DNA of 64,000 bases from Aquilaria yunnanensis (GCA_039654915.1 CM077594.1:102066893-102130892), one strand, 5' to 3'; counted from the stretch's first letter, positions 48,908 through 61,295 are shown. Notes: a model not told the origin generated them from the letters alone. Translations and numbers: made by a program.

Positions 48908-51862
48908 CCACTAGTATTAAACTTCATCACTTTGTTTATTAAGTTGGTTGGCTCAAATTCTCTCAAAACTTATAAAGTCTGAGAATCTTGCAAATCAATC
49001 CCAATATTTATCATTCCAATTCCTAAATATAATATACTTATAGTAATTGTTTTTAGTTTCAAATTAATTTCTATGTGTATGTTTCTAGTTAATATTAATA
49101 TTTATTTTTAACATATTAGCCAAATTTTCAATTAATTTAAATGTAGGAGTACCATTTGTAGGGAAAAATATATTTTAGTTAATTTTCAACTAACTCTTAC
49201 CGTGTTATATAAATTTACATCATTTCATAATTATATTATGAGAACGCCTATACATTACTGTAAATTATTGAAGAGAAGAAAAATAAAGTAACCAGCCAAA
49301 TGGTGCGTAATTAATTTTTCGTAAAATTTCTAGCATACCCAATCTAAGAATTAATATATAAAATTACATATTTAAAAATATTTTAAAATTTTAGGATTCT
49401 TAAAGTGTAATATCTTAAAAAATATATAACATGATTAAATATAAAATAATAAATGTTTAATTTGAATAGATAATATATAACATTGGTCCTACAGTTTCTA
49501 TTCTCTATTACCCTTGCTATAAACGACTAAAAAATCCTTCTAATCCGTAGCTTCCACGTCCACAAACACCACCAAGTAGCCAATCAGCATAACAGGACAC
49601 ACTCAAACCAGACCTCTACATCTCCACCCTACCATCTCTAGTGCATGCAGCTCACCTTCAAATTTTTTGGCAAATTGATCTCTGCCGCCACCAACTCGAA
49701 GCCAGGCTCTCCAAGTCAAACATCTCCGCCATTGCATGAGAAGCTTTGGCCCCTTTGATCGACCGAGTGGCTAGTGGTCAAGGCTAGAACTGTATTGAGC
49801 TCCTCAAATCCACCATCCAAGCATTGAAGAAGTCGACTTTCTGTGACCTCGCCACCATCCAAGCATTAAAGAGCGATGCCCCACCCTACAACCTTCAAAC
49901 ACTGCTTACCAGTTACGTACCGCCACCATTACGAACCAGTACATGTGCCATGATCGATTGTTGCATAGCAAGAGGAGTGGAAGGCCATCAAGCACAATAT
50001 GTAACACATTTCTCATTATGTCAATAATTCTCTAGCCAATGCATGCATTTTGGTAATTTTCGACCTAATTAGGTTTACAGCCAATGCATCATCTTTTTCC
50101 TTGCCTTGATTATTGTGTTTCGGAAGCCGTCCAAGAAACCCCCTTTTGTGATTAAGAAGAGTGGTCAATTCGTTAGATGCCAAAGTTTAAGAGGCCAAAA
50201 GCTTTTACATAGAGAAGCCTAGTAAGAAAGCTGAGCTTTTCCCTTTAGGTTTAACAAACAGTTGCAGAGTTCATAATTCAGGGATAACTAAGTGTCGGTT
50301 ATGCTGATATCGCAGGAAGCACCAGAACTGCCTTTTAACTTGAGATGAATATCTTTCTTATTACTACATCCCGACTACCAAAACTAAATAATATTTTTAG
50401 ACAAGTCTAATTCATGGAACGAATTAGATCTCAACAACTGATTGAGTGAATTTATTACTTTCATAGAATATTTCTTACGCATCTGAATTTTTTTTTCTTA
50501 TAAAAACATGTTTGTTTTAAAACAATAAGATGCTCTCGTAAAACATGTATTCTTTGTATTCATTTAGGTGTTTTTTATGATATTTTTAATACATAATTGT
50601 AATTTATTGAGTTATGCTCTATACGAAAATACTTGTGAATTTTGTAAACTTATGTGTCAAGTAGTTATAAATTTACACCATTTGTTAGTTGTTACCTGCA
50701 GTGCAGAATTACCAATTTTTGTAATTCTGTTCTCAAGTCTAAGCACGGTTGCATTACATCCCAAAAGTGGGGCATACCTGCTTGATGTTTGACAATGCTT
50801 AAATACGCGGGTTACCCCTCTGCTAACTGAAGTTGTTCGATTGTTTCCTTCAACTTAAAATGCAATAAATTTCATCTGCAAATTTAATATTGCTTTTTAA
50901 AATCTTCTTGATTTAATTATTATGGGAAAAAGAGATCCTAACGGACGGTGGCATGTCTAGATCCATTGATTTTATAAGAATTTTGATGGTTTACGATTAT
51001 TATGAAGTTATGAAGATTTTAACTTTTTAATCGATAAACGATGTCTTTCTTAAAAGATTCATTTTGTAGATTTTCATGAAATCCCTTTTCCCATTTGGAA
51101 GAGGCAAATTACAAAAATAAAATAAAATCGAGATTTAGTAAAACAATCCGTTTCAATAACCTTAATTTTGAAGGCCCTGAGTAAGCCAAAAGGACAAGAT
51201 TGAGAAGTTTTGTGTGGCCATCAATAAATTTGGCTGCAAAAGATACTATGTCATCAGATTGTGCTAAGAAAAATGTTTGAGATATAGGGTCTTAAGCTAA
51301 TAATTTAGGAAATAAAGTTTCTAATTTTGTGGGGGGATTCTTTGATAACTGTGATAAACTAGCATTAAGTATTTTAGAGAATCTCGATAAAATTAAAAAT
51401 CAGATGAAGGGGTATAAAAGAAGGGGATTGCAGCCAAATGATCGGCAAATAAATGTAAATTGAAAATATTGAGATAAGGTATTAAAGACTAGTTTCATAT
51501 TTTGGGGGGGTACTCATTGGTGTCAAAGCTTGTATTTGGAGTTGGCAAGGAATGTTGCATCCATTCAGGGATATGGGAGACGTAGAAAGAGACTTCGGAT
51601 TTGATATAAAAATTAGGAGTTCGTTGTACTTTTACACTCTATGGGAGTTTTTGGGTTGAATTGTTCCAGTACTTTTACAGAACTAGGTGTTGTGCTTTAT
51701 ACCTTTAGTAATAATATTTATTATTGTTGTTAAAAAAAATTTACATTAACCATTGAAATCTTAATTTAAGCTTTCTAATAACTATATTCCAGCAAATTTA
51801 AACTATCAAACAAACATTTTATAGTTAGTAAATGATTTAAATGATCATTTTTTTAGCATTTA
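48908..51862. other. Intergenic region between CACTA element and LTR
   Basis: No supportable gene. 49670-50000 looks formerly coding: a frame with CIELLKSTIQALKKSTFCDL... is broken by stops and I cannot name it. 51180-51740 ends in TTTATTATTGTTGTTAAAAAAAA and may be a 5'-truncated retroposon with a short poly(A), but no reverse transcriptase was readable. Confidence 0.35.
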
Positions 51863-52363
51863 TGTTGACACCCAATTTCGTCCAGGTGTTTTAAAATTTT
51901 GAAAAAAATTTTATTAAAAAAAATTAATTTAAAAAAAAAATATATTACTATTATTATTAAAAAAAAATTAATTAGTTTAAAATATATTTTTGTTTTGTGA
52001 AAATTTGATTTAAAATGATATATGTGTGAATATGTGTATGTTTGAAATAAAATAAAATTTCATGAAAAAATGACAAAAAATTAAAAGTTTGAGGTAAAAA
52101 TGACAAAATTGAGAAGTTTCGGAAAAAATTGACAAATTCTAAAAGTTCCAGGAGCATTTGGTAGTTTGTCACATAAAATTTTGAGCCTGCCGACGTTTTT
52201 GGCTCAAATTGACAGAAAACGACAAAATTGTCAAAATCAGAAGCTTCAGGAACTTATCCTGAGGCTGAGAGACGTAAAGGACTAAAATTGTCATTTTACC
52301 AATTTAAGAGATAAGTTTGAAATTTTTTATTAATTTATCCATAAACAGTTCAGCTAAACTTCC

Positions 52364-52373
52364 TCTATAAATA
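52364..52373 (+). promoter_or_regulatory. TATA box in the LTR
   Basis: CTATAAATAG followed by CCCC, inside the LTR; genomic RNA would start near 52395-52400. This defines U3 as about 0.5 kb and makes R-U5 unusually long. Confidence 0.55.
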
Positions 52374-52844
52374 GCCCCCCAAATTTTGTGCTGAACATAG
52401 AAAAAAAATAGAAATGAAGCTTAGAGCTCCGTTTTGAAAAAAGAAAAAATTATAGCCTAGGTCCCTGGCCCTCTTCTCTTCCTCTCCAGAAAACCTAAAC
52501 CTTCTCTGACCCTTTTTTTTTTTTTTTTTTCCTTTTTTTTCTCTCCCCCCGCGCGCGTGCGTTCTGTTCTTCACGTTTCCAGAATTTCAAATTCAGTTTT
52601 TAAGGGTACAACTCTCATTTAATCCTTCATCTTTTCAATTTTCTTTCACTTTGGTTACTAACCTTTTATTTTGTTCTTGCAGAATTAATTACTAACCCTT
52701 TTAATTTTTACTTGTTTGTTTATTATTTGTTTATTACTAACCCCTTTTTTTATTGTTGTTATTAACTTACTAACAACTAACTTTTAATACTATTATTGTT
52801 ACTAACCTTTTAATTTTTGCATTATTACTAACTTTTATAATTGT

Positions 52845-53345
52845 TGTTAACAATTAATTAACTTTTTATTATTGTTGTTAATTAATTAATTTAATTAACT
52901 TGGCTAACTTTTTATTATTGTTGTTAATTAATTTAATTAACTTGTCTAACTTTTTATTATTTTTGTTAATTAATTAATTAACTTGGCTAACTTTTATTGT
53001 TGTTAATTAATTAATTAATTAACTTGGCTAACTTTTATTGTTGTTAATTAATTAATTTAATTAACTTGGCTAACTTTTATTGTTGTTAATTAATTAATTT
53101 AATTAACTTGACCAACTTTTTATTATTGTTGTTAATTAATTAATTTAATTAACTTGACTAACTTTTTATTATTGTTGTTAATTAATTAATTTAATTAACT
53201 TGACTAACTTTTTATTATTGTTGTTAATCAATTAATTTAATTAACTTGACTAACTTTTTATTATTGTTGTTAATCAATTAATTTAATTAAACTTGGCTAA
53301 TTTTTATTATTGTTGTTAATTAATTTAATTAACTTTGCTAACCTT
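52845..53345 (+). repeat. Tandem TTAATTAATTAACTTGGCTAAC-type repeats in the LTR
   Basis: About nine copies of a ~45-58-bp AT-rich unit containing TTATTATTGTTGTTAATTAATT and AACTTG(G/A)CTAACTTTT. Unit length varies through TTAA expansion. Confidence 0.85.
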
Positions 53346-53574
53346 TATTATTATTTATTTTTAAAGTGGATGGCCAAAAAGCCCCACTTTATTATTATTA
53401 ATTTTCCTTTATATAATTTTTTTTATTTAATTCACCTTTACCCTTACTTAAATAAATAAATGAAAATTAAAAGAAGATTATTTTTTAAGCCTAATAAAAA
53501 TAATTTTTTAAAAAGCCAATTATTTTTATTTTTCTTTTATAAATTGAATAATTATTTAAATAATAAATAACTTT

Positions 53575-53790
53575 CACTAAAAAAAACTAAAAGAAAGATA
53601 AGAAAAAGAAAAGAAAGATAAGAAAAACATAAAAAAAGAAAAGAAAGAAAGAAAAGAAAGAAAAGAAAAAGAAAAGAAAAGAAAAGAAAGAAAAGAAAGG
53701 AAAAATAAAACTAAAAGAAAGATAAAATCAAAAAGAAAGAAAAGAAAGAAAGAAAAGAAAGAAAAGAAAAGAAAATGTAAAGAATAAAAA
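53575..53790 (+). repeat. Purine-rich AAAGAAAAG tract in the LTR
   Basis: About 200 bases of AAAGAAAAGAAAG-type low-complexity sequence, all purine on this strand. Confidence 0.85.
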
Positions 53791-53894
53791 ATAAATTTTT
53801 TAGATTATTAATAAATCTAAAAAACAAAAGACTTACAAATTAGTAATAATAAATTCCATAAAAATAATAATTATATAACTAACAATTAATTAAA

Positions 53895-54160
53895 GTAATT
53901 TCCATATCCGGATGATCCAGCAGGATCTACGGTTTGGAAAATATCAAACTTTCAAAATAAATAAATTAAATAAAAAGATAAAAATCCATATTTTTACGAT
54001 ATGGATTAAAATTTTCACCAAATTCCGTGTCCAAATGACTCGGCAGAGTCCATGGTTCGGAATAAAAATCTTCCGTGTCCAAATGACTCGGCAGAGTCCA
54101 TGGTTCGGAAGTATAAAATTCTATACAAATTAATTACCAAAAATCCACATCCGATTAATT
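53895..54160 (+). repeat. 48-bp repeats in the 3' part of the LTR
   Basis: TTCCGTGTCCAAATGACTCG and the following CAGAGTCCATGGTTCGGA occur at 54023 and 54071 (period 48) essentially identical. A diverged version lies near 53900 (TTCCATATCCGGATGATCCA) and a weaker one near 54142. Confidence 0.75.
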
Positions 54161-54385
54161 CAGTTAAAAATTCTAGATTGAAAATTAACTGAAATTTATT
54201 TAAAAGTAAAGCGAAACAAAATTAAAATCAACTAAGGTGCCAATTTTTGGGCGTTTTAACAAAGTTGTTTTAACGTAACCGTACTCCCGAACCCCCGAAC
54301 TCTCGCAGACCAATATTTAAGGTGACCAATCGACCTAGGTAAACTGATTGGTGGCGACTCCCGAAAACCCGACGTTGCCACAGCT

Positions 54386-54403
54386 TGGCGACTCCGCTGG
54401 GGA
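54386..54403 (+). other. Retrotransposon primer-binding site
   Basis: TGGCGACTCCGCTGGGGA, three bases after the LTR end, is the tRNA-complementary sequence typical of Ogre/Tat-type plant elements (probably tRNA-Arg; not verified here). Confidence 0.7.
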
Positions 54404-55601
54404 CTCCACGTTAGTGAGTCGAGCCTAAAGTTGATTTGTTTTGATTTACTTTGCTTATTATGTGGATTTATATGTTATATTTACTTATTCTAAACATGCA
54501 TAATGCATTCACAATATGAAGCTCTATACCCGAGCTTCCTTAAATCAAACACGATTCTTTCTAAGCGGAATTGGTGTTGCTGTCCTTGTGAGGCCACGGT
54601 CTCCAAGCCTTCACCGGTTTCAAAGTAGCAAAGTAGTGTATTGCCTTCTGAGACGGTTAGTCTCTGCATGGGCCCACGAAAAGCTACGACTCGAATTAAT
54701 CCATTCCTTACATTAACCCTAGAGGGTAAGGAATCGGGCCGTCACTATGATTTAGTGACGGGATTCGGGAACTATCCCTTGCCTTTTTGATAAGCTACCT
54801 TATGCATATAGAACTCCCCACTTAACCATAGAACTGACCATAGAATTTCTACCATTTTACCAACGCCATAAGCACGTCCTTGTTATGCTATGTTGTTGCT
54901 CTACACTTTTATTTTCTTCGTGTCTTATATTTATGGTTTTAATTCATTTTTCCATAATACTTCATGAGTTGTTAATTGCTATTTAACTTATTAATAACCT
55001 TATCTTTCTTGTGCAATTATTCTTCATGCATCAAAACCACGCATCAAATTATGCTAACTTTTTGGTCTTTATAATGACAACTAAAAGTTTTGAAGTTCTA
55101 CGATAATGGATAAGCAAACTCACTCATTGCATGCATTCCATTACATTAATCACGTGCATATAAAGTATGATAAAAATAATCTCATTGCATGCATTCCATT
55201 ACATCAATCACACGCATATAAAATCTGATAAAAATAATCTCATTGCATGCATTCCATTACATTAATCACATGCATATAAAATCTGATAAAAATAATCTCA
55301 TTGCATGCATTCCATTACATTAATCACGTGCATATAAAGTCTGATAAAAACATAATCTCACTTTATATTGCATGCATCCATTACATCAATCACACGCATA
55401 TAAAATCTGATAAAAATAATCTCATTGCATGCATTCCATTACATCAATCACGTGCATATAAATTTTGATAAAAACATAATCTCATTGCATGCATCCATCA
55501 CATCAATCATATACGCATAGAATCTAATAAAATAAATATTCCTTTAAAAAGGTAAAATTGGACCTTAACACCGATATTCAACTCGACTCCAAACAAGATT
55601 A
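54404..55601 (+). other. Retroelement leader between PBS and gag
   Basis: Untranslated leader of about 1.2 kb. 55140-55525 contains seven copies of a ~58-bp tandem repeat (TCATTGCATGCATTCCATTA then CAT(T/C)AATCAC(G/A)(T/C)GCATATAAA), with one longer spacing. The 66-residue frame at 54516-54716 is not recognised. Confidence 0.6.
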
Positions 55602-57353
55602 ATGGCAGAACAAGCCGAAGGACGTCTCATGGAGATGGAGTCCAAGATTGAAAGTATGTCAGAACAGATGAGACAATTGATGGAATTAATCAAAGGGAAA
55701 GCAACTCAAGTCCCCATCAAAGAAGTACAAGATCCCACTTATCCCCCGGGATTCACCCCGCAACGAGTCTCAGTCCAAGAAAACCTGTTGCAAGAATCAG
55801 GACCGTCTGCTAGTGTTCACCTGAAACAAGATACTGTACATGAAGAGAAGAATATATTACCAAAAGAAGAAGCAGAATCTCAAAAGCTCGAAACAATAGA
55901 GAAGAGACTGCGAGCCATTGAAGGAGGTAATATATTCGGATCTCTCTCAGTGGATGACCTCTGCTTAGTGCCAGACGTCATAATCCCTTCGGACTTTAAA
56001 GTACCGGATTTCGTAAAATACGATGGAACGAGTGATCCCATCACTCACATCACACTGTTCCTAAGGAGACTACAACCACTCACAAAAGATGAAAAGGTGT
56101 GGATTGCACTTTTTCAGGAAAGTCTCACAAAATCAGCATTGCAGTGGTATCTAAGTCAAGGACCAAGAAACATCAAAACTTGGAATGACCTTGCTCAGGC
56201 CTTCATCGGCAACTATAAACATGTTATGGACTTGGCTCCGGATCGCCAAACTCTCCAAAACATGGAGAAGAAAAAGCCAGAAACTTTCAAGGAATATGCC
56301 CAACGGTGGAGAGACTTAGCTGCACAAGTTCAGCCACCCATGACAGAAAAAGAAATGGTTACTTTGTTTGTCCAGACACTGAAATACCCATATTATGACA
56401 AACTCATCGGCAATTCGGCAACTAATTTCTCCGATGTTGTCATGTCTGGAGAAAGGATCGAGCATGGGATTAGGACTGGGAAGATTGCTGAGTCCTTTAG
56501 TGATCCTATGAAAAGAGGAGGACCATCCAGAACAAAAGATGAAGAAGTACAACAAATAGGACGCGAAAGAGGGATTCCCCTCGTAGGTACTGTGGCTACC
56601 GGTCCTCGCCTATCCTATTCTGCTAAAAGGCCCAATTATTATCCTACCAATAGGCCCAATGACTATCCTCCCAATATGCCCAATGATTATCCTTCCAATA
56701 GGCCTAATGATTATCCTCCCAATAGGCCCAACAATTATCCTCTCAACAGGCCTAATCAGTTACGGCCACCTGTTCCGACTCCTCCAGTACCCACACGAAG
56801 ACCAAAAGAAGTTTTTGCACCAATTCCCATGACTTACACTGAGTTGTATCCAAAACTCATAGAAAGTCAACTTATCCGTCCAATTCCTACAAATCCATTT
56901 GGACCCCCATATCCAACGTGGTATGACCCCAACATAACTTGCCCATATCATGATGGCGTTCCAGGCCATGGCTTGGAAAATTGCACAGCATTGAAACGTA
57001 TAGTCCAACAATTAATCGAATCAAAGTGGTTGGACTTTTCCGATGAACCGAACGTCACTCACAATCCATTGCCGCCTCATCAAGAAAAACCAGTCAATAT
57101 GATAGAAGAACACCGGCTGATGAAAAAGTCAGTCAATGATATCATAACCCCTCTTAAGCATGTATATTCATGCCTTGTGAAAGAAGGGATTATCATGGGA
57201 AAGCCTTCTTTTGGACATGAAGAAGTTGAAGATGAGGAATGGTGCAACTTTCATGACAGTAAGAGTCATTCTATCCAAGAATGTTCAGAATTCCGTAAGA
57301 ATCTGCAAAGACTCATAGACTCATCCCAACTTATCGTTTTTATGATGATGTGA
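55602..57353 (+). CDS. gag: Ty3/gypsy retrotransposon Gag polyprotein
   Basis: A 583-residue frame starting MAEQAEGRLMEMESKIESM (coiled-coil N terminus). Residues about 135-290 form the retrotransposon gag domain (FVKYDGTSDPITHITLF..., W...L..SL...A..WY, W..L...F...Y, E...R....R). Residues about 340-400 hold six tandem NRPNDYP-type repeats. Two Cys/His clusters follow, CPYHDGVPGHGLENC and CNFHDSKSHSIQEC, both of the form CxxH...H...C found in plant Tat-lineage Gag. The frame ends at a stop after a T-run (57339-57345). In the +1 frame a similar-coding stretch continues to about 57497, so the natural C terminus is probably frameshifted. Gag would package the element RNA. No protease, reverse transcriptase or integrase follows. 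Confidence 0.85.
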   Translation: MAEQAEGRLMEMESKIESMSEQMRQLMELIKGKATQVPIKEVQDPTYPPGFTPQRVSVQENLLQESGPSASVHLKQDTVHEEKNILPKEEAESQKLETIEKRLRAIEGGNIFGSLSVDDLCLVPDVIIPSDFKVPDFVKYDGTSDPITHITLFLRRLQPLTKDEKVWIALFQESLTKSALQWYLSQGPRNIKTWNDLAQAFIGNYKHVMDLAPDRQTLQNMEKKKPETFKEYAQRWRDLAAQVQPPMTEKEMVTLFVQTLKYPYYDKLIGNSATNFSDVVMSGERIEHGIRTGKIAESFSDPMKRGGPSRTKDEEVQQIGRERGIPLVGTVATGPRLSYSAKRPNYYPTNRPNDYPPNMPNDYPSNRPNDYPPNRPNNYPLNRPNQLRPPVPTPPVPTRRPKEVFAPIPMTYTELYPKLIESQLIRPIPTNPFGPPYPTWYDPNITCPYHDGVPGHGLENCTALKRIVQQLIESKWLDFSDEPNVTHNPLPPHQEKPVNMIEEHRLMKKSVNDIITPLKHVYSCLVKEGIIMGKPSFGHEEVEDEEWCNFHDSKSHSIQECSEFRKNLQRLIDSSQLIVFMMM

Positions 57354-60059
57354 ATGTGATCATTAAAGAACAAGAAGTCAATGCTATACCAATCTCAAAA
57401 CCTACTCTTAAGCCGTCAAGTCCCAAGGCCATTCCTCTACAAATCAAACAAAACCGAGGTCAAGCTGCTAGGCCCGTTGTGATTGGTAATTGAAAGTGAA
57501 GATTTTGAGCTGGAATTACATTGATTTTGGAAGGGCTCCAAGTCAGATCTGACCTAACAGTCCGCATACATTTTCGAATGACAGGGAATCCTTTGAATAA
57601 ACTTGTATCTTTGAAAGCTTGCAAAAGTAATCTAATAGTAAAAATCTCCTAGATTTAGTCCAGAATCTAGGGTGTAGTCTTTGTTAGATGGACACCTGGT
57701 ATTCTTTTTCTGGTACAATAAAAAGATGTGATGCGTGCATTCTACTACTTTCCATTTTTTACACTCTTTGCTATTATACTATCCATTATTTCCATCACAC
57801 TTTACTTTTCGACAACCGGTAATTCTTTTTGTTCTCTAACAAAAAGATGTTACGTGTACATTATACCACTTTTTAATTCCATTATTACATCTACATATTG
57901 TACCAATTTTTACCAAAAATTCAATTATTACACCTACACATTCTATCACTTCTTACCAAAAATTCTGTTTTTACATCCATCTCTCACTCCTTTCCATTAT
58001 ACTATCCATTATTGCTATCATACTTTGCTTTCTAAATGATACTACTCGTGGGTGAAAATAAAAAGTTAAGGAAAATTTGATAGTAATGATCTTGAAAGTG
58101 CTGCCAAATCTAGTAAGAAGGATTTCATATGTTGCACCTCAACCCTCAAAAAGAATTCACAGTGGTTATCAACATCCTTGCAAGGAGTCCGGGATTAACT
58201 TCCAAAGAAGTTAGCTCTCATATTAAATGACTTCAGTGGCCTCCCAATTCTCACAAATGCTCAATACAAAAAAAAAATTCTCAGTTTTCCACAACACAAA
58301 TTCCAACAAAGGAAAGAAGTTCCTCCCTTCCATCAAAAGCCATTAAAGGGAAAATTCAAAAACAAAAAAAAGAGACAGAGAGCAAACACAAGCAACTAAA
58401 GCCACTTTAATCATTTCACTTCAAGAGGGCTATGATCTCAGTTCTTTGCAACACAAAGTCCGAAAAGAGAAATTCATCCTTTCCATCAAAAGACAACAAG
58501 GGAAAATTCAAAACCAAAAAGGACTGAGAACAAGCATGAGCAAGCAAGGCCACTTGAGTCATCTCACTTCAAGAGAGTTATCAAGTATGTCATCACCATA
58601 GCTCACAAAAAAAAAAAAGGGAAACAAAAAAAAAACAAAAAAAAAAAAAAAGAGGAAAAAGGGCTCAAACTAGAAAAAAAAAAAAAAGAAAAAAAGTGAG
58701 CTATGGATTCTAGACTGAAAACCTGCAAAGGCGGTTTAGAATACAAAAGCAACCCTCAAACCAAGCATGCATAAAGATCACAATAGTTGGGGGGCAACAG
58801 ATGAGGTCTAACTTTCTGGAAAGAGTGGCAAGTTTGAGGTCATCACTATTGAGTTTTTCACCATAATCAAATTTGCTCACGAGTAGTATTAAAAGACCCT
58901 TCTTTCACACCACTCAAACTTAACTTTATTCAGACCTAATATTTACCTCTTAATATCATTCTCATTCAGCTAAAAGACTGCCACAAAAAAAAAAAAAAAC
59001 ATTCAAACTTAACTTTCCTCACACCTAACATTTACCTCTCGATATCATCCTCATTCAGTTAAAAGGCTATTATTGTGAATCATGTTTCTACCTTATTGCC
59101 TTGCACAGTTTATGTCTTCGAGTTGGAAAGGGAAGAATGGCAGGACATTTTAATTGAAAACAAAGACCGTAAATTACTTTGTCAAGCTTTGAAAATTGAT
59201 GAAAGTTTTTCTTTAAGGCCAAACCATTATTCATTAATGTATGTAGACTTAAAAGTAAGGAGATAGCTTGAGTCTTTCTTTAATAAGATGTGGTTCTTGT
59301 AAGAGAAATTTACGATCAAGTGCCATCACAAAGGTCTAGAAATCCTCAACCTTCTGTTAAATCAAAGGCGAGATGATATCTCTTTCCACATAAACACCAT
59401 AATCAAGGGGGCAAAGTAGTCTCTACTAAGCGCAAGAAAAGTACTGCCAAGAAAGAAGCTCAATAGACAAGGGGGCAAGTCTTATGGATCAGAACCTGAG
59501 TCTAAGGAAGAGCAATCATTCGGACTGTAACATGGGGGTAAACAAGTGTCCGCACGGCCAGAAGAAAATGGGCAAAGCAGACATTGAAAGTAAAGCCTTT
59601 GATGGTATCAAATCCATGACAATGGATGAGTACCCGAAAGAGATATAAATTATGAGGCGGGCCAACTTTAAAGAAATTGAGGCCAAAATTCAAGAACAAG
59701 TCAAAGAAAGGGGATTTTGAAAAGAGTTGGGCTTTTGAGGCAGTGAACAAAAGCTGGAAAGCATAAAGAGATTCAATGATAGTCCAAGAAGACAATTATA
59801 AAGAGGATCCAGTAAAGCAAAGATATGAAGAACTAGATCAATCCAAAAAAAAATAAAAAATAAAAAAATAAATATAAATAAAAAAAAAAAAGAACCATCA
59901 ATTACACATGCTTTGCATTCATGCATTTCACATCATGCATGCATGATTTTTACATGATAGGAATCAAATGGGAAACACATCCACCGCACCGTTACAGCAG
60001 TATAAGCTGAGATCTCAATAATATCAGCTCTTACCAATCTATCACTGGATACACAGCTA
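57354..60059 (+). other. Retroelement region 3' of gag, pol absent
   Basis: 2.7 kb with no reverse transcriptase, RNase H, protease or integrase motif on either strand. 57730-58040 is T/C-rich. 58150-58740 contains two near-duplicate blocks (CAAAAAGGGAAAATTC, CACTTCAAGAG(G/A)G) about 125 bases apart. A-rich runs occur at 58610-58690, 58986-59000 and 59845-59890. Short frames at 57728-58039 and 59075-59266 are not recognised. TTGGGGGGCAACAGATG at 58787 resembles a polypurine-tract context of Tat elements but no LTR follows it. Confidence 0.5.
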
Positions 60060-60450
60060 ATATGCGGGACCAACCCGCATCAGGAATTCAAGGATAAGGT
60101 AGACAATATGTCAAAAGCCTGGCAATTGATTCAATAATCGAGACTACACCTGGAAGGACAGGATTGACATCAGCTAGTAGTATCCAAAATAAGAGATAGC
60201 TATAGCCAAGGATAAGGCAGATATCAAAAAGGATAAAGTAGACAATATTGTCAAAAGCTTGGCAATTGATTCAATAATCGAGGCTACACCTGGAAGGACA
60301 GGATTGATGCCAGCTTAGCAGCATCCAAGATAAGAGATAGCTGTGGTCAAAGATAAGGCAGACATCAAGAAATATTGTCGTTGAAACTTTGTCAAAAGCG
60401 GACAATGGATTCAATAATCGAGGACTGGATCAACAGATAAAAAAAAAAAA
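60060..60450 (+). repeat. 140-bp tandem repeat (~2.6 copies)
   Basis: GGCAATTGATTCAATAATCG recurs at 60121, 60261 and (as GACAATGGATTCAATAATCG) 60401, with GGATAAGG(T/C)AGA(C/T)A and ACACCTGGAAGGACAGGATTG in between. The array sits immediately upstream of the first cysteine-rich gene. Confidence 0.85.
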
Positions 60451-60588
60451 TATCTATCAAAATGAAGTAGGATCTACTTTTCCGGTTAAACGGCGGATAC
60501 GGTACTCCGTGACTCTCAAGTCGGTTCTCTCAGTTGCCCATAATAACTGATTCCTTCACCCCTTCTTTCTTTTACTTCCTCCTAGAAA

Positions 60589-61137
60589 ATGGATCCTACT
60601 TTTTCCGCCTTGCGAAAGTATTTCCCTTCTCTCCCAATGAACATCCTCAAAAAGATCTACCAAGTTCGCTGTGAACGATTAAGAGTTCTGATGCACAAAG
60701 GAATCCCTGAAGATGTGCGGTGGTTAATCGAAGCCAAGGTTCGTCTAGCAGGTGAAATCCCAGAGGCATTTGTGTCTCACATGCCTGGTATAGGCAAAAG
60801 CTCTTATGCCAAAAAGCGAAGAGCGAAAAGGTTACAAGTCTGCCATAAATGTGGACGGTGGACTTGTAATACTAAATGTCGTTCTTTAGGGATGATCTCT
60901 GATAATCGAGAAGATAAAATACGACTCATTAAGAATGGCTTGAGTAAAGACTCGTTGGATGATATCCAATTGACTCTTGAGACGCATTCTTGTGGATCTG
61001 TGCAACGTGAACTACTTGGTTTGTGGAGCATTTTTCATGAAGAACGAGAACGATACAGTCCCGGGAATCTGACGTTAAACGACCCTATTTGTCAGCTTGT
61101 AAGAAAACTGGATGGGAAGCAAATCCTCGACTCATAG
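60589..61137 (+). CDS. Viral-NABP-like cysteine-rich basic protein, copy 1
   Basis: 182 residues, single exon. The N-terminal ~65 residues look helical (SALRKYFPSLP, LKKIYQVRCER, IEAKVRLAGE). A basic patch at 70-82 (KSSYAKKRRAKRL) leads straight into a zinc-finger-like C85-x2-C88-x4-C93-x3-C97, followed by an ISxNREDKIRxIKNG segment. G.S.YA..RRA immediately before a four-Cys cluster and an F/IK.G tail is the layout of the small nucleic-acid-binding/silencing-suppressor proteins of carla-, viti- and trichovirus-type plant viruses. In those viruses the protein is the last ORF. The C-terminal ~60 residues (LTLETHSCG... to ILDS) are not part of the classic viral protein that I recognise. Intact. 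Function here is inferred: RNA or DNA binding. Alternatives: a plant zinc-finger family or an endogenised viral gene. Confidence 0.6.
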   Translation: MDPTFSALRKYFPSLPMNILKKIYQVRCERLRVLMHKGIPEDVRWLIEAKVRLAGEIPEAFVSHMPGIGKSSYAKKRRAKRLQVCHKCGRWTCNTKCRSLGMISDNREDKIRLIKNGLSKDSLDDIQLTLETHSCGSVQRELLGLWSIFHEERERYSPGNLTLNDPICQLVRKLDGKQILDS

Positions 61138-61295
61138 AAGCCATTAATCCCGTTACTGGACGTAAAACCAGTGGAAGATGTGAGCCACAGTCACAATCAC
61201 TGTACATACAATTTATCATATTTAAAATTTTCCATTTTTCTTTTAATAATGTATTTGCTTCCGTAAGTGTAATCGACACGTTATCCATTTCATCG

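Larger units (their letters stand above)
51863..54382 (+). mobile_element. 5' LTR of a Ty3/gypsy-type (probable Tat lineage) retroelement
   Basis: Starts TGTTGACACCCAATTT and ends ACGTTGCCACA, giving TG...CA borders and a length of 2,520 bases, followed after three bases by a primer-binding site. TGTTGACACCC starts are characteristic of large plant Tat/Ogre-type LTRs. A TATA box CTATAAATAG at 52364-52373 marks U3/R. It contains simple-repeat blocks described separately. The partner 3' LTR was not seen in the window, so the end coordinate rests on the PBS and border motif. Confidence 0.8.

Noticed and set aside
49670..50030. Possible pectinesterase-inhibitor-like pseudogene
   Set aside because: A broken frame with CIELLKSTIQALKK was suggestive, but the four-cysteine pattern and length could not be shown.
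58787..58810. Polypurine tract and 3' LTR start of the retroelement
   Set aside because: TTGGGGGGCAAC looks like a PPT context, but no TGTTGACACCC sequence follows here.
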